Positions 44,193-59,100 of a stretch of 64,000 nucleotides of DNA are shown here, one piece after another. The stretch is from the NCBI RefSeq assembly GCF_030867095.1, contig NC_081831.1:20374001-20438000 (forward strand). Direction: 5' to 3'. Each line of letters opens with the position of its first letter. Within the stretch, counting starts at the first letter, position 1. The position numbers and the translations under genes were made by a program. Source of the stretch: Alligator mississippiensis (Eukaryota; Chordata; Crocodylia; Alligatoridae). The notes beneath the pieces were generated by a model. The model was given only the letters and a program-made list of their open reading frames with translations. It was not told the origin of the DNA and ran no database searches.

Positions 44193-47100
44193 CTGTAAAA
44201 GAATGGGAAGGATTGTTGGGGATCTGCTCTCACCAGGTTATTAGGTAAACAGAGGGGCTGATCTCAAAAGAATCCCAATCATCCAACTCATGTCTCAGTT
44301 CCTACTTAGTTTTATTTCCTCTTGACTGTGGTATACAGCTGGAAGTAGAAGAGACCTTCATCTTATCTGGTCCATTACCTTTCTATGCCAAACTGGAAGT
44401 CACTGTCTACTTCTCATGCAACAGCTTCTGAAGAGTTACCTCATGGGACAACAGACTGCAATACAGACAATATTGGAGATTGCTCAAGTAGTTGGACCTA
44501 AATTATTAAATTGGATGGAGATTTTAAAAATCTTGTTTTCACAGACATTGCACTTGACCTCAATTTCATTTCTGCATCTGATTGCTTGGGGAATGAAACA
44601 GAGGTACAGTTTGGGGAAGTTAATTCTTTCCCAACTGTAGGGCAGGCTACAGGCTGAGCATTACTTTAAGATGCCCCACTTGTGCTTTGTGTCTGCCTAT
44701 CACTGCTCCCTAGCTGCCTTTGTAGCAATAGCATCTTGCTGTTGCTAACAGCTAATGCAAATTCTCCTTTATCTGAAATGGAAGAGCTTTGTATTGCCAA
44801 GACAATTAGTTCTGTTCATTTTTGATGTAATAGTTGTGAATCAGTTGAATGGCACTAGGTCTCAAAGATTTAATTTGCAACTCTGTAAGCTACGGTGTAA
44901 CTCCTCATGCACAGTTAGGGCTCATTATTAAGTCACAAATAGACTTCCTACCTTCATTTCTTCCTGATACTTTTTTGTAAAAAATATAAAGTGGTAAACT
45001 CCAGCTGCCATTTGGACAGGGATATTGCAGACAGTAAGTGCCTTCACAAGTCTCAGGCACAGTCACAAGGTTTGTGGTATCCCAAAGTGAGTGGGTGCCA
45101 CCACTCTGGCAGCCCTAAAGTTACAAATTATGCAAAGCAGAGAGGATGTGGGCCCATGACTGCACCTCGCCATTCTCTATTGATAGCATCAGGCAACAGA
45201 GGTAGCCAGCTACAGAGAGAAGATCAGGCTAGGGATAGTTTTCACGCATACCTTCCCCCTGTGTTCTCTGGAGCATTCAGAGAAAGCACCTTGAGGCTGT
45301 TCAGTACCATACCACCCTCTGAGTGGACATGTGTAAATTAGAGTTTGGGCTGGAGTGCTTTTGGGCTAGGATAGCACTCTCTTTTCTGAGAATGTGAGGA
45401 TACTTATTAATAGCATGGTTACCAATAATGATTCCTTCTTGAGTCCCAGACATGAACATGGAAGCTGTTTTTGAAGGCAGCAGGAAGTGTCTTATTGCCA
45501 AAAATGGAGAAAGGCGAACCTTTCCTCTCTGCAGAACTGGCACTGAGAGGTGGTTTGAACTGGCCACGTGGCCATTAGGGGAAGATGAGATGTCGGTGGG
45601 GGAGGAGAGAGAAGATGAGCGCTGGCGGGGTGAACGAGGGACTGCCTTGGTCAGCTCTGGTTTCTTGATAAACACCCACTCATACCTCTCCATTTCAGGG
45701 CGCACCTATAAAACAAGGCAACACATGAGCACTGCAGCATATCCTTTGAATACTTTCCTGCCAAATGATATTAAGTGGGTCTGGGTGTTTGGTTATTTCT
45801 GTGGATATCAGCGGTAAGTCCATAAGTGATGGCTATTCAGCAGGAGTTAACAGGGCCAAACTCCACCAACGGAGCATTATGGCTAACGCCCTGCAGGATC
45901 TCCCATGGGGTGGTCTGCTTGTTGTATCGAAACTGCTCTATGTCTGGAGATATCATGGAAGAGATGAGACTGCTTGGTAATAATTTATGAATACTGTGTA
46001 TTCTGTATGCTTGTCTAACTGTTTTAAGGGGGATTATTGTATGAAGAGTACAGTGGCTTCAGATATCCATCCCATTACTGATAAAGAAAGAACAACACAA
46101 AAGTGATTTGCTTTGCTGTTCTGCCTCCAACTCCCCACTGAGCTTATTGGACCAGTTTGTCAAGAGACTGGAGTTTATGCTCCAGAAATCAAGACAAAGG
46201 ACATACGGGTGAATAAAAAGCAAGGACAGACAGATATTGCTGAGATGCTATTCCCATAGACACCAACCCTCACTGGAGGATTTGAAGAAACTAGGTCTTC
46301 CTAGGCTTTTATCACAGAGGGACAGGACTTAAGTAAGAAAGGTGAGAGTGTAAATGATTCTTTTAATATTCTTTTTTTTATGTTATGCTTTCTTCCTTCT
46401 GTAAAGTTTAAACAATATTTTGGCTTAAGAAGGCTGTTTGGTCTCGTGATACACCACTGACCACAGATTTTCAAATGGAAGAACCATAAGTATTGAATGC
46501 AGTGAGACTGGTTGGGTGATCATGGCTGATCCAGGGGGTGCTCTGGTTCAGAGCCTGATATAAGAGTGGTAAAATTATGTGATTTCTTGCCAAGAGAAAT
46601 GAAGGGATGCAGGCCTGATTGCTGAGAAGGCATGTTCAGAATAGGGAAGGGTATCACTAGCCCTGTAATTATGACACTGTCTTTGGAGGGGATGATAAAT
46701 CCTGACAGGGCTGAATCTGCTCCAACTCCCATAAATTAAACCAGGGGTGTCAAATATATGGTGCACGGATTGCATCTGGCTGACTGGTAGTCTGGTGCAC
46801 TACTAGTGCACACCCTCAGCTCTGTGCTGCGGCATGCCCCTGGCACTGCTGTCCGGCCAGAGTTCTGCTGCTGGGCAGTGGCACGGATCCAGGGGTGTGC
46901 AGTGGTGTGGAGCTGTGTTTGGCCAGAGCTCCATGCCGCTGCACTTTGCCAGCTCCTTGAGGACGCATGGCCCTGGCTCTGTGCTTCCCAAACACAACTC
47001 CATGCAGCCGCATGCCCTTAGCTCTGTCACTGCCCAGCGGTACTGAACTTTGGTGTGTTGACTGTGCCAGGGACATACTGCACTGTGACTCCAGGGGCCT

Positions 47101-50100
47101 GCAGTGGCATGGAGTCATATTTGGCCAGTGTAGAGCCAGGGGCATATGTTGACGGGGGCATGCAGTGGTGTGGAGCTCTGGACAAACCTGGACCTGCACC
47201 ACTGCACGCCCCTGGCTGCAGCCCAGCCAGAGCTCCACCCTGCTCCATGCCCCTGGCTCCTCAGGGATGCATGCTCCTGGCTGTGCACCCCACAGATGTG
47301 TCTCTGTGTCACCCCATGCCTTGAAACCCATGCTGCTGCCTGACCTGTACCAACACTGCCCCCCAGACATTGTTCCGTGGATCTAGCCTGAGAGGAGCCC
47401 CTGTGGTCCGAATCCAGCCTGGGGCCCAAAGTGAGTTTGGCACCCCTGGATTAAACTCTACATTGCACTACAAGGCTTAATGCACCTTGACTCGAGGACC
47501 CGATAGACACTGGGACCTGATGGACCTCTGTTCTCATCCAACACAACAATTTCTCTGTTCGTCTGTATTTTTTCCTGTCAGAAGCAAGGGACACTGGTGG
47601 AGCTGTGTGAAGGAAGCAGTGATAGTACCTGCTGGCTGTATGCTTTGGTAGTTAACTGCCACAGTGAGAGTTATACGAGAGGTGAAAAAAAATTACCATA
47701 AATCTTAAAATACACAAACTATAAATAAGATAAATGATAAATAAATAAGGTAGGAAATAGAGTAAGACTTACGCTAAAAACAAAGCATTCCCCTGTGCCA
47801 AAAAAGCTGGATGTACCCCCACTCCTTTTCCTTTCATTCCAGTCAGAAGTCAGAAATGCACCACACACCTTAAGGAGGGCATATGAAGAACAATTTAGTT
47901 GTCAGTGAATCGGTACAGCAGGGAAAGCATCAACAAGGTTAAATAACAGAAATCACAGGCTAGGCAGACGCAGTGTTGGGGGAGTGGCAACCTTTGATTT
48001 ACACACGCACACTTATTTGGTTACCCAGATTTGGGCCACGTGGGAATTTTGAAAGTAGACTACCAGAACTGGGACTCCTGGTTTGGATCAAAAGGCAAAA
48101 TTGTGCCCATCAGGTCTACACTGAAAGGATACTTAACAGCTTCTTCTTGCTTAGCTGATCTGCCCCGCTCTGTGTGTCCAGGGCCATAGTGACACGGCTG
48201 TTTCTGCTGCTTTTTGCTGTGTTAGCATGATGATGTGCACCCATGTACAGGGGTTGGACCCCGTTCCTCTTCATGCATCAGCAGGATTGTTAACTGCATT
48301 CGCATCTGTTCTACCGGAGGGCAATAGGACTGCCTCAGGGGCCACTGAGGGCAGAACTGGAAAACAGCAATGTTGTTCTGGAGTAACTAAAGACCTAATT
48401 TGGCCTGAACAGCCCTACCTGCTGGTGGTAACATGTGAGAAGAAAAGAACCTGGCTTGATTCCCAGCTGCCAAGATGAGTTTTTGGATAGAAACAAACAC
48501 AAATAAAATTAAATAAAACTTTTTTTGCTTGAAAACTGAGCAGATTTGATCTTGTGTTACTGAAAAAGAGAATAACTGAGGAAATCCATGATGGTCTAGA
48601 CAAGGCACTGGAAGGAAGCAAACTGTTTATCCCATTGTCAAGCTAGAGGGTCAGATCCTGGGAAACCTGTACCTGTTGGCTGATAAATCTTTTGGATGCC
48701 CAAGAGATTTACAGTGTCATCTTCCTACCATTTGACCAAGGGTGCAGAGATAAAGTATGGATTTATGAATTACTCTGAAAAGTCCCTGGGAAGATGCCTA
48801 CTTTTTGTTTTTGTAGATATTTTACCACTTTCAGATGTTAAGGAAAACATCTCTATTTTTCTTTTCTTTCTCTGGTGTTTCTGTTATTGAAATCAAAGAG
48901 GGACACGTTCATTGAAGAAAATGTCCTCCACAGATCCATCTTCTTCCTTATTAATCACCAAAACCCTCCATTGATTTCCACCAGGATCAAGGAATTTCCT
49001 TGATAGAGTATGTTTTTTTTTCCATAGTGCTACTGTAAAGATGCTGCAGCACAGGGATAAATTGGCTGTGTCTATAGCCTTCATGGATGGAAGCTGGTGA
49101 AGATATACTGGGCTATGAGGAAAGTAAGCCATTGAAAGTGTGGCTCAGTGACACAGATATTGCCCTGAAAGGAAGGGGACCCTTGGGCTGAGACTCTGGC
49201 CCCTGTTCCCAGTAGTACAGAAGATACCCTGCTGCTATTTATCTATTTTATCCAAAAATATTAAATGTTAGGTACTTAAAAGCCACGAGGCAGGATACAG
49301 AGCCTAGGGAACCTATATAAATAAAAGGCACTTAGATGCATAAAGTGAAATCAGGTTTGGTTCTATTTATATATTTTCTGATGTGGAGATGGCTGCTGTA
49401 ATCCAAGCCTTTGTCATCTCATGATTAAACTGCACCCTTCACTGGACTCAAGCTCCCCCCTTCATAACATGTGGGAATTAAGTAGCACCCAATTTCAAAA
49501 ATGAATGCATATATTATAGTGCTTACCTCCCAGCAGAGGGGCAGGGCAGTAGGAGTGGGGGGATCGTTCAGGCAGGGACAAGCCTGAACCTGCATTTTTC
49601 TACTTAGCTTATGTACTTATCTCCTCATACATTGTGGCACCCTTCATAGGATCTGGCAGCACCCTTGGTTAAAAAATCAGGGTGTAGAATATATCTGCCT
49701 ACATATTCATTTCTATCCTGGACCAATCTGAATCTTCTCATAGTACTCTTCTGTGTTTGGATAATATGGTACTTACTTCCTCCCGTGTTGTTTTTAGGAG
49801 CAGTACTGTTGGTTCGTAACCTTCACAGCATGAATAAAACCTGCAGAGATAAGCAAAGTAAACCGATTGATGTGAGCTTGAAACTGAGGAGAGACCTACC
49901 TGATTTGATAGTTACACTAGGGCACTCAGTAGAGAGCCCATAGGGTTGGCATGTTCTTTTTTACAGTACCAGGGGCAGTATATTTATATAGAACCATCAT
50001 TGGCTGATGTTGTGTCAACTCTCCGTGAGTGCTCCTTTGACGCAGTCCTTCAGGCATTAGAACATGATCTTTTTTATTGGCTGGTAATTCTCAGATCTGT

Positions 50101-53100
50101 TGCTGTTGATAGTGCAGGCAATTGTCCAAATAGGTTAATATTCATTATCTGGTTAGAGCAGTTCTCTAGCAGAGAAGTAATTCTCAACCAGGGTGCTCCT
50201 GCATCCTGGTGTGCCATGAAATCTTTTTAAGAGTGCCACACAATTTGTGCAGTTATGTGCTCTGGACCTCTAGCTGGTGTGACTCCATGTTCTGAATCTC
50301 TAGCTTGGACCCTCCTGCTTGCTCCTACTGCAGCCAATTGTGGGCTCCACACTTCAAAAGGATGTGGAGAAGCTTGAGAGAGTCCAGAGGAGAGCCGCAC
50401 ACATGATTAGAGGTGAAGAGAACAGGCCTTATGAGGGGAGACTGAGAGGCATGGGGCTCTTCAGCCTGGAGAAGCACAGGCTATGGGGTGACTTGGTGGC
50501 AGCCTATAAGTATATTAGGGGTGTGCATCAGGAACTGGGAGAACATCTGTTCATCAGGGCTCCCCAAGGGATGACAAGGTCTAACGGTCACAAACTGCTG
50601 GAAGACCGTTTCAGACTGGACATAAGGAAAAACTCCTTTACCATCCAAGTCTCCAGAGTCTGGAATAGACTCCCCGCAGAAGTGGTGCAAGCATCTACTC
50701 TGGATACCTTTAAGAAATGCTTGGGTGCTTATCTTGCTGGGATGATCTGACCCCAGCTGACTTCCTGCCCCTGGGGCAAGGGGCTGGACCCAATGCTATT
50801 GCGAGGTCCCTTCCAGTCCTAATGTCTATGAAATCTATGAAATCTACTTGCTCCTGTTTTTGTCTTGGACCTCCTGGGCTGCATTAGCGGTGTGCCCTGA
50901 TGAGGGCCGCATCTCAGATTCAGCTTGCTATCCTGGACTAGGACTGCTATCTGGTTTTGACCCTGGTTTACACTCCGGGAAACCCCTGATCTAGCGCAAT
51001 CCACTTGAACTGACTGGCTACAGCCTAATGATCCCTTACAGTGGTGGTGGGCAGACTGCTTGACTTGGGAGATTGCAGCACCTATCATTAATGGGGCTCA
51101 GCCTCCCATTGTTATTCACCAGTGCAACCCTGGGGTGCTCCTGGGTCCTCTCCTACAAGTAGATCTCCAGGTTGTGGTGGTAGTGGTGGCTATAAGGCCT
51201 TTTATCAACTCCATCTGGTAAGAGGGCTTTCTTTCAGATTCAGATCTGGCCACCATCATTCCTGTCTTTGTAACCTTGAGATGGAGTTGCCCTGCTATGC
51301 TTCTGGATCATGATGAGACAAAAGCGAGAAGGCAGTCCCCTACATACTCAGGGCCCTGACCGTTTAGTGCCTGATAGGTCAAAATCATCACCTTGAACTG
51401 TGCCCAAAAAGTTACTGGAAGCCAATGCAGAGTCTGGAGCACAGGAGTTATGTGCTCTTAGAGACTCACCCCTGCTTGCTTGGTAATTTTGTTCTCTTGT
51501 TTTGTTTTCTTGTACATTCCCTTGTTTTATAAACTGTTTTATTCTCTTCTTGTAAATTGCCAGGAACTTTGCTGGGAAGGGCAGTACATAAATCTAATAA
51601 ATAAATAATAAATAAAATGCCTGGTGCCCTGAGCATGTCCTACCCTGCTTATAGTTCAGGAAAACTACATTTTATCTTGTTGATGGACTGTACAGCCTCA
51701 GGTTGGCTAGAGGGAGACAGCATGAGGGAGCTCTGTCTATACATAGAATCACATTGTCAATCATTAGCACTTTACAAACATTTGAAACACCCTTGTAAGG
51801 AGTGAGCATAGCCACCCCTATTTTTCATATGTGAAAGCTGCCATTCGGAGGTTAAGGTCACAAACGGAGTACCATCAAACCCAGGATCAGTCAAAGGAGC
51901 CTCTATTCTGGGAGCTCTCCCCAAACCATGAAGCTAACCTGGAAGTGCAACTGTTCCAATAGAGAAGAGAACAAGACAATCTCAATGTCAGCAGAACTGG
52001 GAGGAGAGGGGGAAGAACAGAGCACTTAGACATATGTGTGCCATTGGTCAGGCAACACTATCATGAACTGCAAGATCAAAGGTTCAAGGATCTGTTTGGC
52101 TACTGGAATTACTGAGCCCAATATGCAACTCACATGGCACAGACCAGTGGTGGTTACTGATGATAAGGGTAACAATGATGGATGGCGTCGCTGAAAGTGG
52201 ATGCTGCCACTCTTACGCTAAGCAGGCTTTCAGAAGGTGCTGCACTCCATTTTCTCCACAGCCAGACCTATATTTTTTAATCAGGCTTTGCATTTTCCCC
52301 CTTTTCACTTTTTCTGGGTTGTGGCAGTAGTGCTGTATCATTCCCTGTTGGGTTTCTGTGGGGGTTTCCACTGCTGTTGTGGAAACAGGGGCCATCTTGT
52401 TGAAGATTAGATGTCCCTTGGGTTACAGCTTTAACATTTTAAATCCATGGGCTAGTAGTGTAACTAGGGGTGGGCAAGCAGGGTGCCAGCCCTGGGTGCC
52501 AACTTCGAGGGGGTGCTGGGTGGCAGCCTCCTGGGGAGTCTTTGCTGTAGCAGCAGCAGCCATGGGCAGCCAGCCAGCCAAGGTCTTTGGTTCCCCTGGG
52601 CAAAAAGAGTGACCTCCCTGACATCCCTTCCCCTCTGGCACTTGCCAGCCCCACTCCCACAGACATCTGTTCTCTGGTGGGTGTTTGCCCAGGACACAAA
52701 ACTTGTCAGCTACGCTCTGCCAAGGGCTATATTTAACCTTGGTAGAACCCCTGTGGTTTAGCTTGCACTGATGAAAAAATCTGACTACAAACTCTTTGGT
52801 TAGGGGTTGAAATAATCTTTTATAAACATAGCAAGCTGAATCAAAATGTAAAGGATTGTTAAGAACAGTTACAGCTCTTCTGGAAACTATTGTAACGTTA
52901 AATAGCCTGCCTGAGCAAACTCATAAAGGGACAGTGACAGAAACACTTAATCATTTAGCTCCAGCATCTTTTGTATTTGTTAGTAACTTGGGAAGTCACT
53001 TTATTATGGGTATTCTAATGTCATAATTTTTGCCCAGCAAAGCAGGTAATTGTTTAGATAAATCCAAACATAAAATCACAGCCAAGACATGCAAAGTCCT

Positions 53101-56100
53101 ACCTCAGACTCTCAGTCTGGGTAGAGAAAACATCATGGTAGGGTTGTTACAAAGTAAGCTTTGTTTAACTTGGATGCTTTTTAAAAATGTTCTGCTGAGA
53201 GTCTGCGTTACTTGGACACCATGCATTTACATTGGGCTGGATTCTTTTGTGATGCACAAAAGTAAAGGCTCAGACAAGGAGAGCGGGGGGCTTTGGGTCA
53301 CCTTGACACTACCTACATTCCAAAACAGCCCCTTTGGTGAGTGAGATTTGGCCTGTTTGAGGTTGCCAGTGGTCTGCACTGCAGCCCAGAATCTCCACAG
53401 GGCAGTGTCCACATCCATGCCTCTAACCTACACTCTACTCATGGTCTTATAAGCATAGATGGGGATAAGGCTCCTTGCATTGGTCCTGCAGCAGGGGAAT
53501 TCACCTTTAGTCTGTTTTGCAGCAGAGGATACAAGAACACTGTCAACCTTGGTGCTGTCAAACAAATGGGAAGTTTAAAAATGCCCGACTGGGCTTTACT
53601 TTTGCACACTAATGTAGAGAGCTTCCCTTTTGATGGCAAAGGGACAGGTGCTGAGAGGGAATGGTATATGCCCAGGCACCAGATGTCATTGTAAGAGAGC
53701 AGAGACAAGTGTAGGTAAGTTTTAGAAATCCACATTCACAGTTAAAAAATGAGCTTGGCTGGATCCTGCCCACAGTCATCTTGTGATTGCTGTCTGTGAG
53801 CATTAAGGAGCAGGTGGTGCAAATCATCAAAGGGGCCTAATCCAAAGCCCATCCAGAGCAGTGGAAAGACTCCCAGTGATTTCACTGCATTTTGGACTGC
53901 AGCTCAAATGTTTGTTAATTTTTTATCTGTAGATTGATTGGGGAATTTGCCATTCACCCTTTCCATCACTCTGCTTCCATAAGTTGGAGCAGAGGCCAGG
54001 AGGAATGTCTGACTGCTTGCCTTTCTGGTTTGCGGTTTATGCTGTGCTGATCAATGCTATATTTATGTGTCTGGATGCCTAATACTGCTACCTAAATAGA
54101 GCTTTGAAGCCCAAATACTCAGCCAACAAGAGTTGGAGCAAATAATTTGGAATAGGAGTTGGTACTGCCTCTGTGCCGTGAGTTCTTGTGGGATAGCTAG
54201 AGGGAGCAGGGCACAGGCAGAGGGATTGCTGCTCCCAGTACATGCTGCCTTAGGTGAGAAACAGCAGGACAGCACAGCTAACTACACGTTTTGTACTTAA
54301 CCTTTACACAAGAAATAGGAAATATTTACTGCTTATCTTCAAGTAAGTTTAAAGCTGGTAGGAGGTACTGGGCTGCCAGCTCCGTGTGATTCCCATATAA
54401 CAGGGATGCTCCACTGGCAGGCCACAAAGGGTTAATCTACAGTATTCCCCCCCCAGCCCTGCCCCTGCCCCTGCCCCTGGGCTGCCCAAGGGCCACTGCT
54501 CCCCTCACTGCTCTGGCTGCTGCTATAGCCAGGGTCTTCAGGCTCCCCTTCTCTTCTTTGGCTTTTATTTCCTGCCCCTACCCTGGGGGATGGGGCAGAG
54601 TGACAGGGGTTAGCCTGCAGTGCTGAGGGAGCCTGCAGTCAGGGAGGTGATAGGGGATGGCTGTGTGTGTGCTGTAGAGGTTGTGGGGGTCACATGCATG
54701 CAATGCCAGGGAAGCTCATAGCACAGGGGAGCCCACAGGGAGAGCCGGGGGAGCCCATAGCTGGGGATGTGAGGCAAGGCTGTGGGCCTTGCTGGTGCAG
54801 CCTCCATGGTGTGCAGCCCCGACCACTAAAAAGTTGGACAACCCTTCCATATATCAGCCTTGATCTAGAGATCCCATCTTTAGAGAGCAAGAACACTGAT
54901 TGCTCTCCATGGCCCATTCAATCCTTGGCCTGTCATCCACAAGGATGACAGTGGTATAGTGGTTTTCTGTTGTGGATGTGTGTCTCCAAGGAACTGGACT
55001 GAAATCAGTCAAACATATTTCACATCAGATGAAACAGCCATCGTAAGAAAAACATTTCTGAACCCCTGAGATAACATGTGTGTCTCCCACAAATACAATA
55101 CATTGGTTCAAGGCTTTAGAGAAGAACATCTCTATAGAGAGCTGAACAGTCATAAGTCTCAAGGAAGTTCATACAACAGACCATCTTGCTAAAATAAATT
55201 GCTCAAACATTAGGTACAGTTATTGAATCCAAACCTCAACTGGTGTAGATCCAAATAGCACCATTTCAGTCAATGAGGCTATGTCAATTTTCCCTAACTA
55301 GAAATCTGGCCCATTTGATATAATTTTGCAGATGTCACTATACCTTTGTAAGCTGTACCCATCGTCTGAGGTGGAGAATAATAAGACAGGAGGGAATAAG
55401 GAGAATCGCTCAGGAATCCAGGACCATATGATACGCATCTCTTGGGCAGTTACAATGGTAGAGCTGAACTTCATCATATCCACAGCCAGGTGGAATGACT
55501 GTCTGTAGGGGAAAGCAAGATTTGAGCAGAGCACTTTTAATAAGTCAAAAACCTGATGTGTCTAAAAATAGCAGAAATATGCAGAGTTTTATGTTATAAT
55601 GCAGCACCCAACTCTTCAGTTTTTCTTGCATATTTTAGACTGCAATCTCTCTGTTGTTATTACTTATTCATGTATTTAATATTGCAGTAGTTCTTAGGAG
55701 CTCTAGTTATGGACCAAAACTCCCACTGTGCCAAGCACTGGACAGGGACATGAACTGTCTCCTAATTTACATTCACATAATACTTAACACACTGGGGCCT
55801 GCTTCTGCTTGGAACATTTGGAAACTATTGCAATCTTAATATCAGTCCAGCACAATACCTATCAATGTAACAGCAAGTGATTGCAGGCCAAGGCTGAGGA
55901 ACATTGGCAGAGCTCTGTGGGCACCAGACCTGAAAACAGGAGGAGGAACTGTTAAATTGGGATTGACAGAACCACGTGAGGTCAATGATGGGAACAGCAG
56001 AATGCTGCAGGTCAGGCCTAAGACAACCTCTATGGTGGCACTTGGGGTCAACTCTGAGGTCAGATGAACCATCTGGTAGAATGTGAGTTTGTCTTCACTG

Positions 56101-59100
56101 CCTATATCATACCTTTTAGCCAGCACCAAAGCTGATTGTCTTGTGTTTCTTGGTTGTGAGGCAGAGCCATCCCAGGAATTGGTCTGTGGGCCAGCTTCTC
56201 CTTCCAGATTTGTCTCTACTTTTGGAACAGTTGAGACAGAAAGTAGGGCACAGAAGGAACTTGGGACTGTTGGGTTGCGGATGATGGACTTTCTGTGCTT
56301 GTGGCCTGCATATATGGGTGAGTTCCAAATGCAGTAGAGGCAGGGGCAGGCAAGGAGGTGAATAGGGGTGGGGTCAGCCTTGTACCTAGGATTTCAGCAG
56401 AGTTTCAAAGTTAGGTTGGACTATTCTGGGGTTACGTGTTGGGGCTTACACTTAAGGTGGATAGTGGCATGGGCTTGAGAATGAACTTAAAGGTGGCCTT
56501 AACTATCAGCATAGATATACTCTACAGTGCATGGTCAGAGGTCTGGGCATATATCATACCCCATTAGACAACCTGTACTGGCTTTCATCAACATCTTTAG
56601 TCCTTCTTTGATATTAGTACATTGTATGCCACTGAATTAGGGAACCCTGAAACAGGATATGTTTGCAGATGACACCAAGCTGAGGGGAGTAGTAGGTATG
56701 TTGGAGACTAGGGCTAGGAATCAGTGACCTAGACAAAATGGAGGATTGGACCAAAAGAAATTTCATGAGGTTCAATAAAGACAAGTGCAAAATCCTACAC
56801 TTAGGATGGAACAATCCCTGCACCAGTACAGGCTGGGGACTGACTGGCTGGGCAGCAGCTCTGCAAAAAAGGACCTGGGGGTTATAGTGGACAATAAGCT
56901 GAATGAGTAAGCAGTGTGCCCTTGTTGCCAAGAAGGCTAACAGCATACTGGGCTGCATTGGTAAATGTGTTGCCAGTAGGTCCAGGGAAGTGATTATTCC
57001 CCTTTATTCAGCACAGGTGAGGCCACATCTGGAGTACTGTGTTCAGTTTTGGGCCTCCCACTACAGATAGGATGTGGACAAATTGGAGAGAGTCCAGCAG
57101 AGGGCAACAAAAATGGTGAGGGGGCTGGGGGGACATGAACTATGAGAAAAGACTGGGGGAACTTGGCTTATTTAGTTTAGAGAAGAGAAGGCTGGGGGGA
57201 GGGTTTTAATTGCAGCCTTCAACTACCTGAAAAGAGATTCGAAAGAGGATGTAGCTAGACTGTTTTCAGTGGTGGCAGATGTCAGAACAAGGAGCAATGG
57301 TCTCAAGTTGCAGCAAGGGAAATTTACGTTAGATATTAGGAAGAATTTTCTCACTAGGAGGGTAGTAAACACTGGAGCAGGTTACCCACAGGGGTGGTAG
57401 AAGCTGCATCCTTGGATGTTTTCAAAACCTGGCTAGACAAAGCTTTGGCTGGGATGATCTAGTTTGGGATGACCTCCTGAGGTCCATTTCATCCATAACT
57501 TGGAGACATCAACCTCCATCCTGGAGAATTCAGTAGTATGGTGTTTAGGGCACTCACTTTTAAGCTGAAAGTTCAGATTCTTGCTCTGAATCTTGCACCT
57601 GGGTTTCCCACATCACAGGGATGTAACTACCAGTCCATAAAGTCACTTTCTTGCTATCTCCCACTCTCAGTCTGATTTTTGACCACAGAATCATAGAAAA
57701 GTAGGGTGGGAAGGGAACTCAGGAGGTCATCTAGTTCAACTCCCAACTCAAGACAGGATCATTTCCATCCAAACCATCCATACAAGAGCTCGTCTAGCTT
57801 GTTCCTAAAAGTACACAACAACCCTGATGCACAACTACAAGGCACATTGTCCCAAAAAAATCAAGAGCACCCTAACCTGTCACAGCTAAAGAAGAGGGAT
57901 GAGGGCACTTTCAATGTCCTGCAGCTGCAAGTGTTGTTAAAATACTCTCAAGAGATCCAGGGACACGGATCATGACCCCTGCTACAAAGGAAGACAATGC
58001 CCCCCTCCCCCAGCCCATGCCAGTCTGACCACGGGGTAAAATTTCTTCTTGATCCCTAATGTGGTGATTGGTCTTACTCTGAGCAGAACAGCAAGACCCT
58101 TTAACTAGGAACCTCTGGGTTTTAGTTCCAGCAGGAGCATTGGCACACCCCAATCTAAACCCCAGCCTTGGTTGCAGCCAACACGCACTGTTTCTGAGGA
58201 TGGCAAAAAAATACTGGCACCTGTACCAACAGAAGGGAAAAAGTTCCTTCCAGGCCTCATGTGGCAACCAGGAAAGCAAACGAGCATGGGAAAAACCAAA
58301 CACACTCCACACCACTCTGCAACCTGGGGATTGCAAACAACTCCCCACATAATGCCCTCTAACTAGAGAGCCAGAACTCCCCTTTCTGTCATTCTACCTC
58401 CTCCATAAACTTATCCCACCTCCTTTAATCTTCTTTTATAACTAAGCTGGTTTTGGAGCTCTGCTGTATTCTTCTGCTTCTTGGCATGGTCTTCTCCAAT
58501 ATCCACCCCCTCTGGGCTCCAGAGCTCTTCACATGATCCCTAGCAATCTGTGTGAAGGGGGCTCCTGGGTTTCCAACAGCTGCTCTTTACAGCATACCTT
58601 AGGCATAGCCACTCCTGGGTCATCACTGACCAATGCTTATCCAACCTCTTCTTGAAAGCTTCCGATGAAGGAGACTTTACAACTTCTTTAGGCAGACTAT
58701 TCCACTGCCTTTCTGTTTTAACAGTGAAGAAGTTTTTCTTGAAATCCACTTGAAACTTGCTGAAATTTCAAGCCATTGCTACACATCTTACTGTCTGCAG
58801 TGACAAAGAAAAACTGTTCTCTCTCTTTTTTATGGTAGCCCTTCAGATATGTGACAATTGCTGTCATGTTCCCTCTTAACTGCCTTTTCTGAAAGCTGAA
58901 CATGTCTATTTCTTTTAACCTTTTTCAAATGGTTTGCTTTCTAGGCCCTTTATCATTTTTGTTGCTGTATTCTGGCCCCTCTCTGATTTCTCCACGTTCT
59001 GGACACAGTACTCTAGATCAGTGGTTCTTATCCTTTTTTGTACGAGGACCCATTTGTAAACATTGATGGGCAGTCCCAACCCAGTACCCCTCACTCCCAA

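Noticed and set aside
46816..47370. 184-codon minus-strand open frame
   Set aside because: It lies entirely in the GC-rich repeats of a hAT-like element; the other frames are also open and no domain is visible.
48893..49132. Minus-strand frame with [17 protein letters not shown] as an extra TBC1D24-like exon
   Set aside because: The flanking exons already join in phase without it, and the text has no TLDc similarity.
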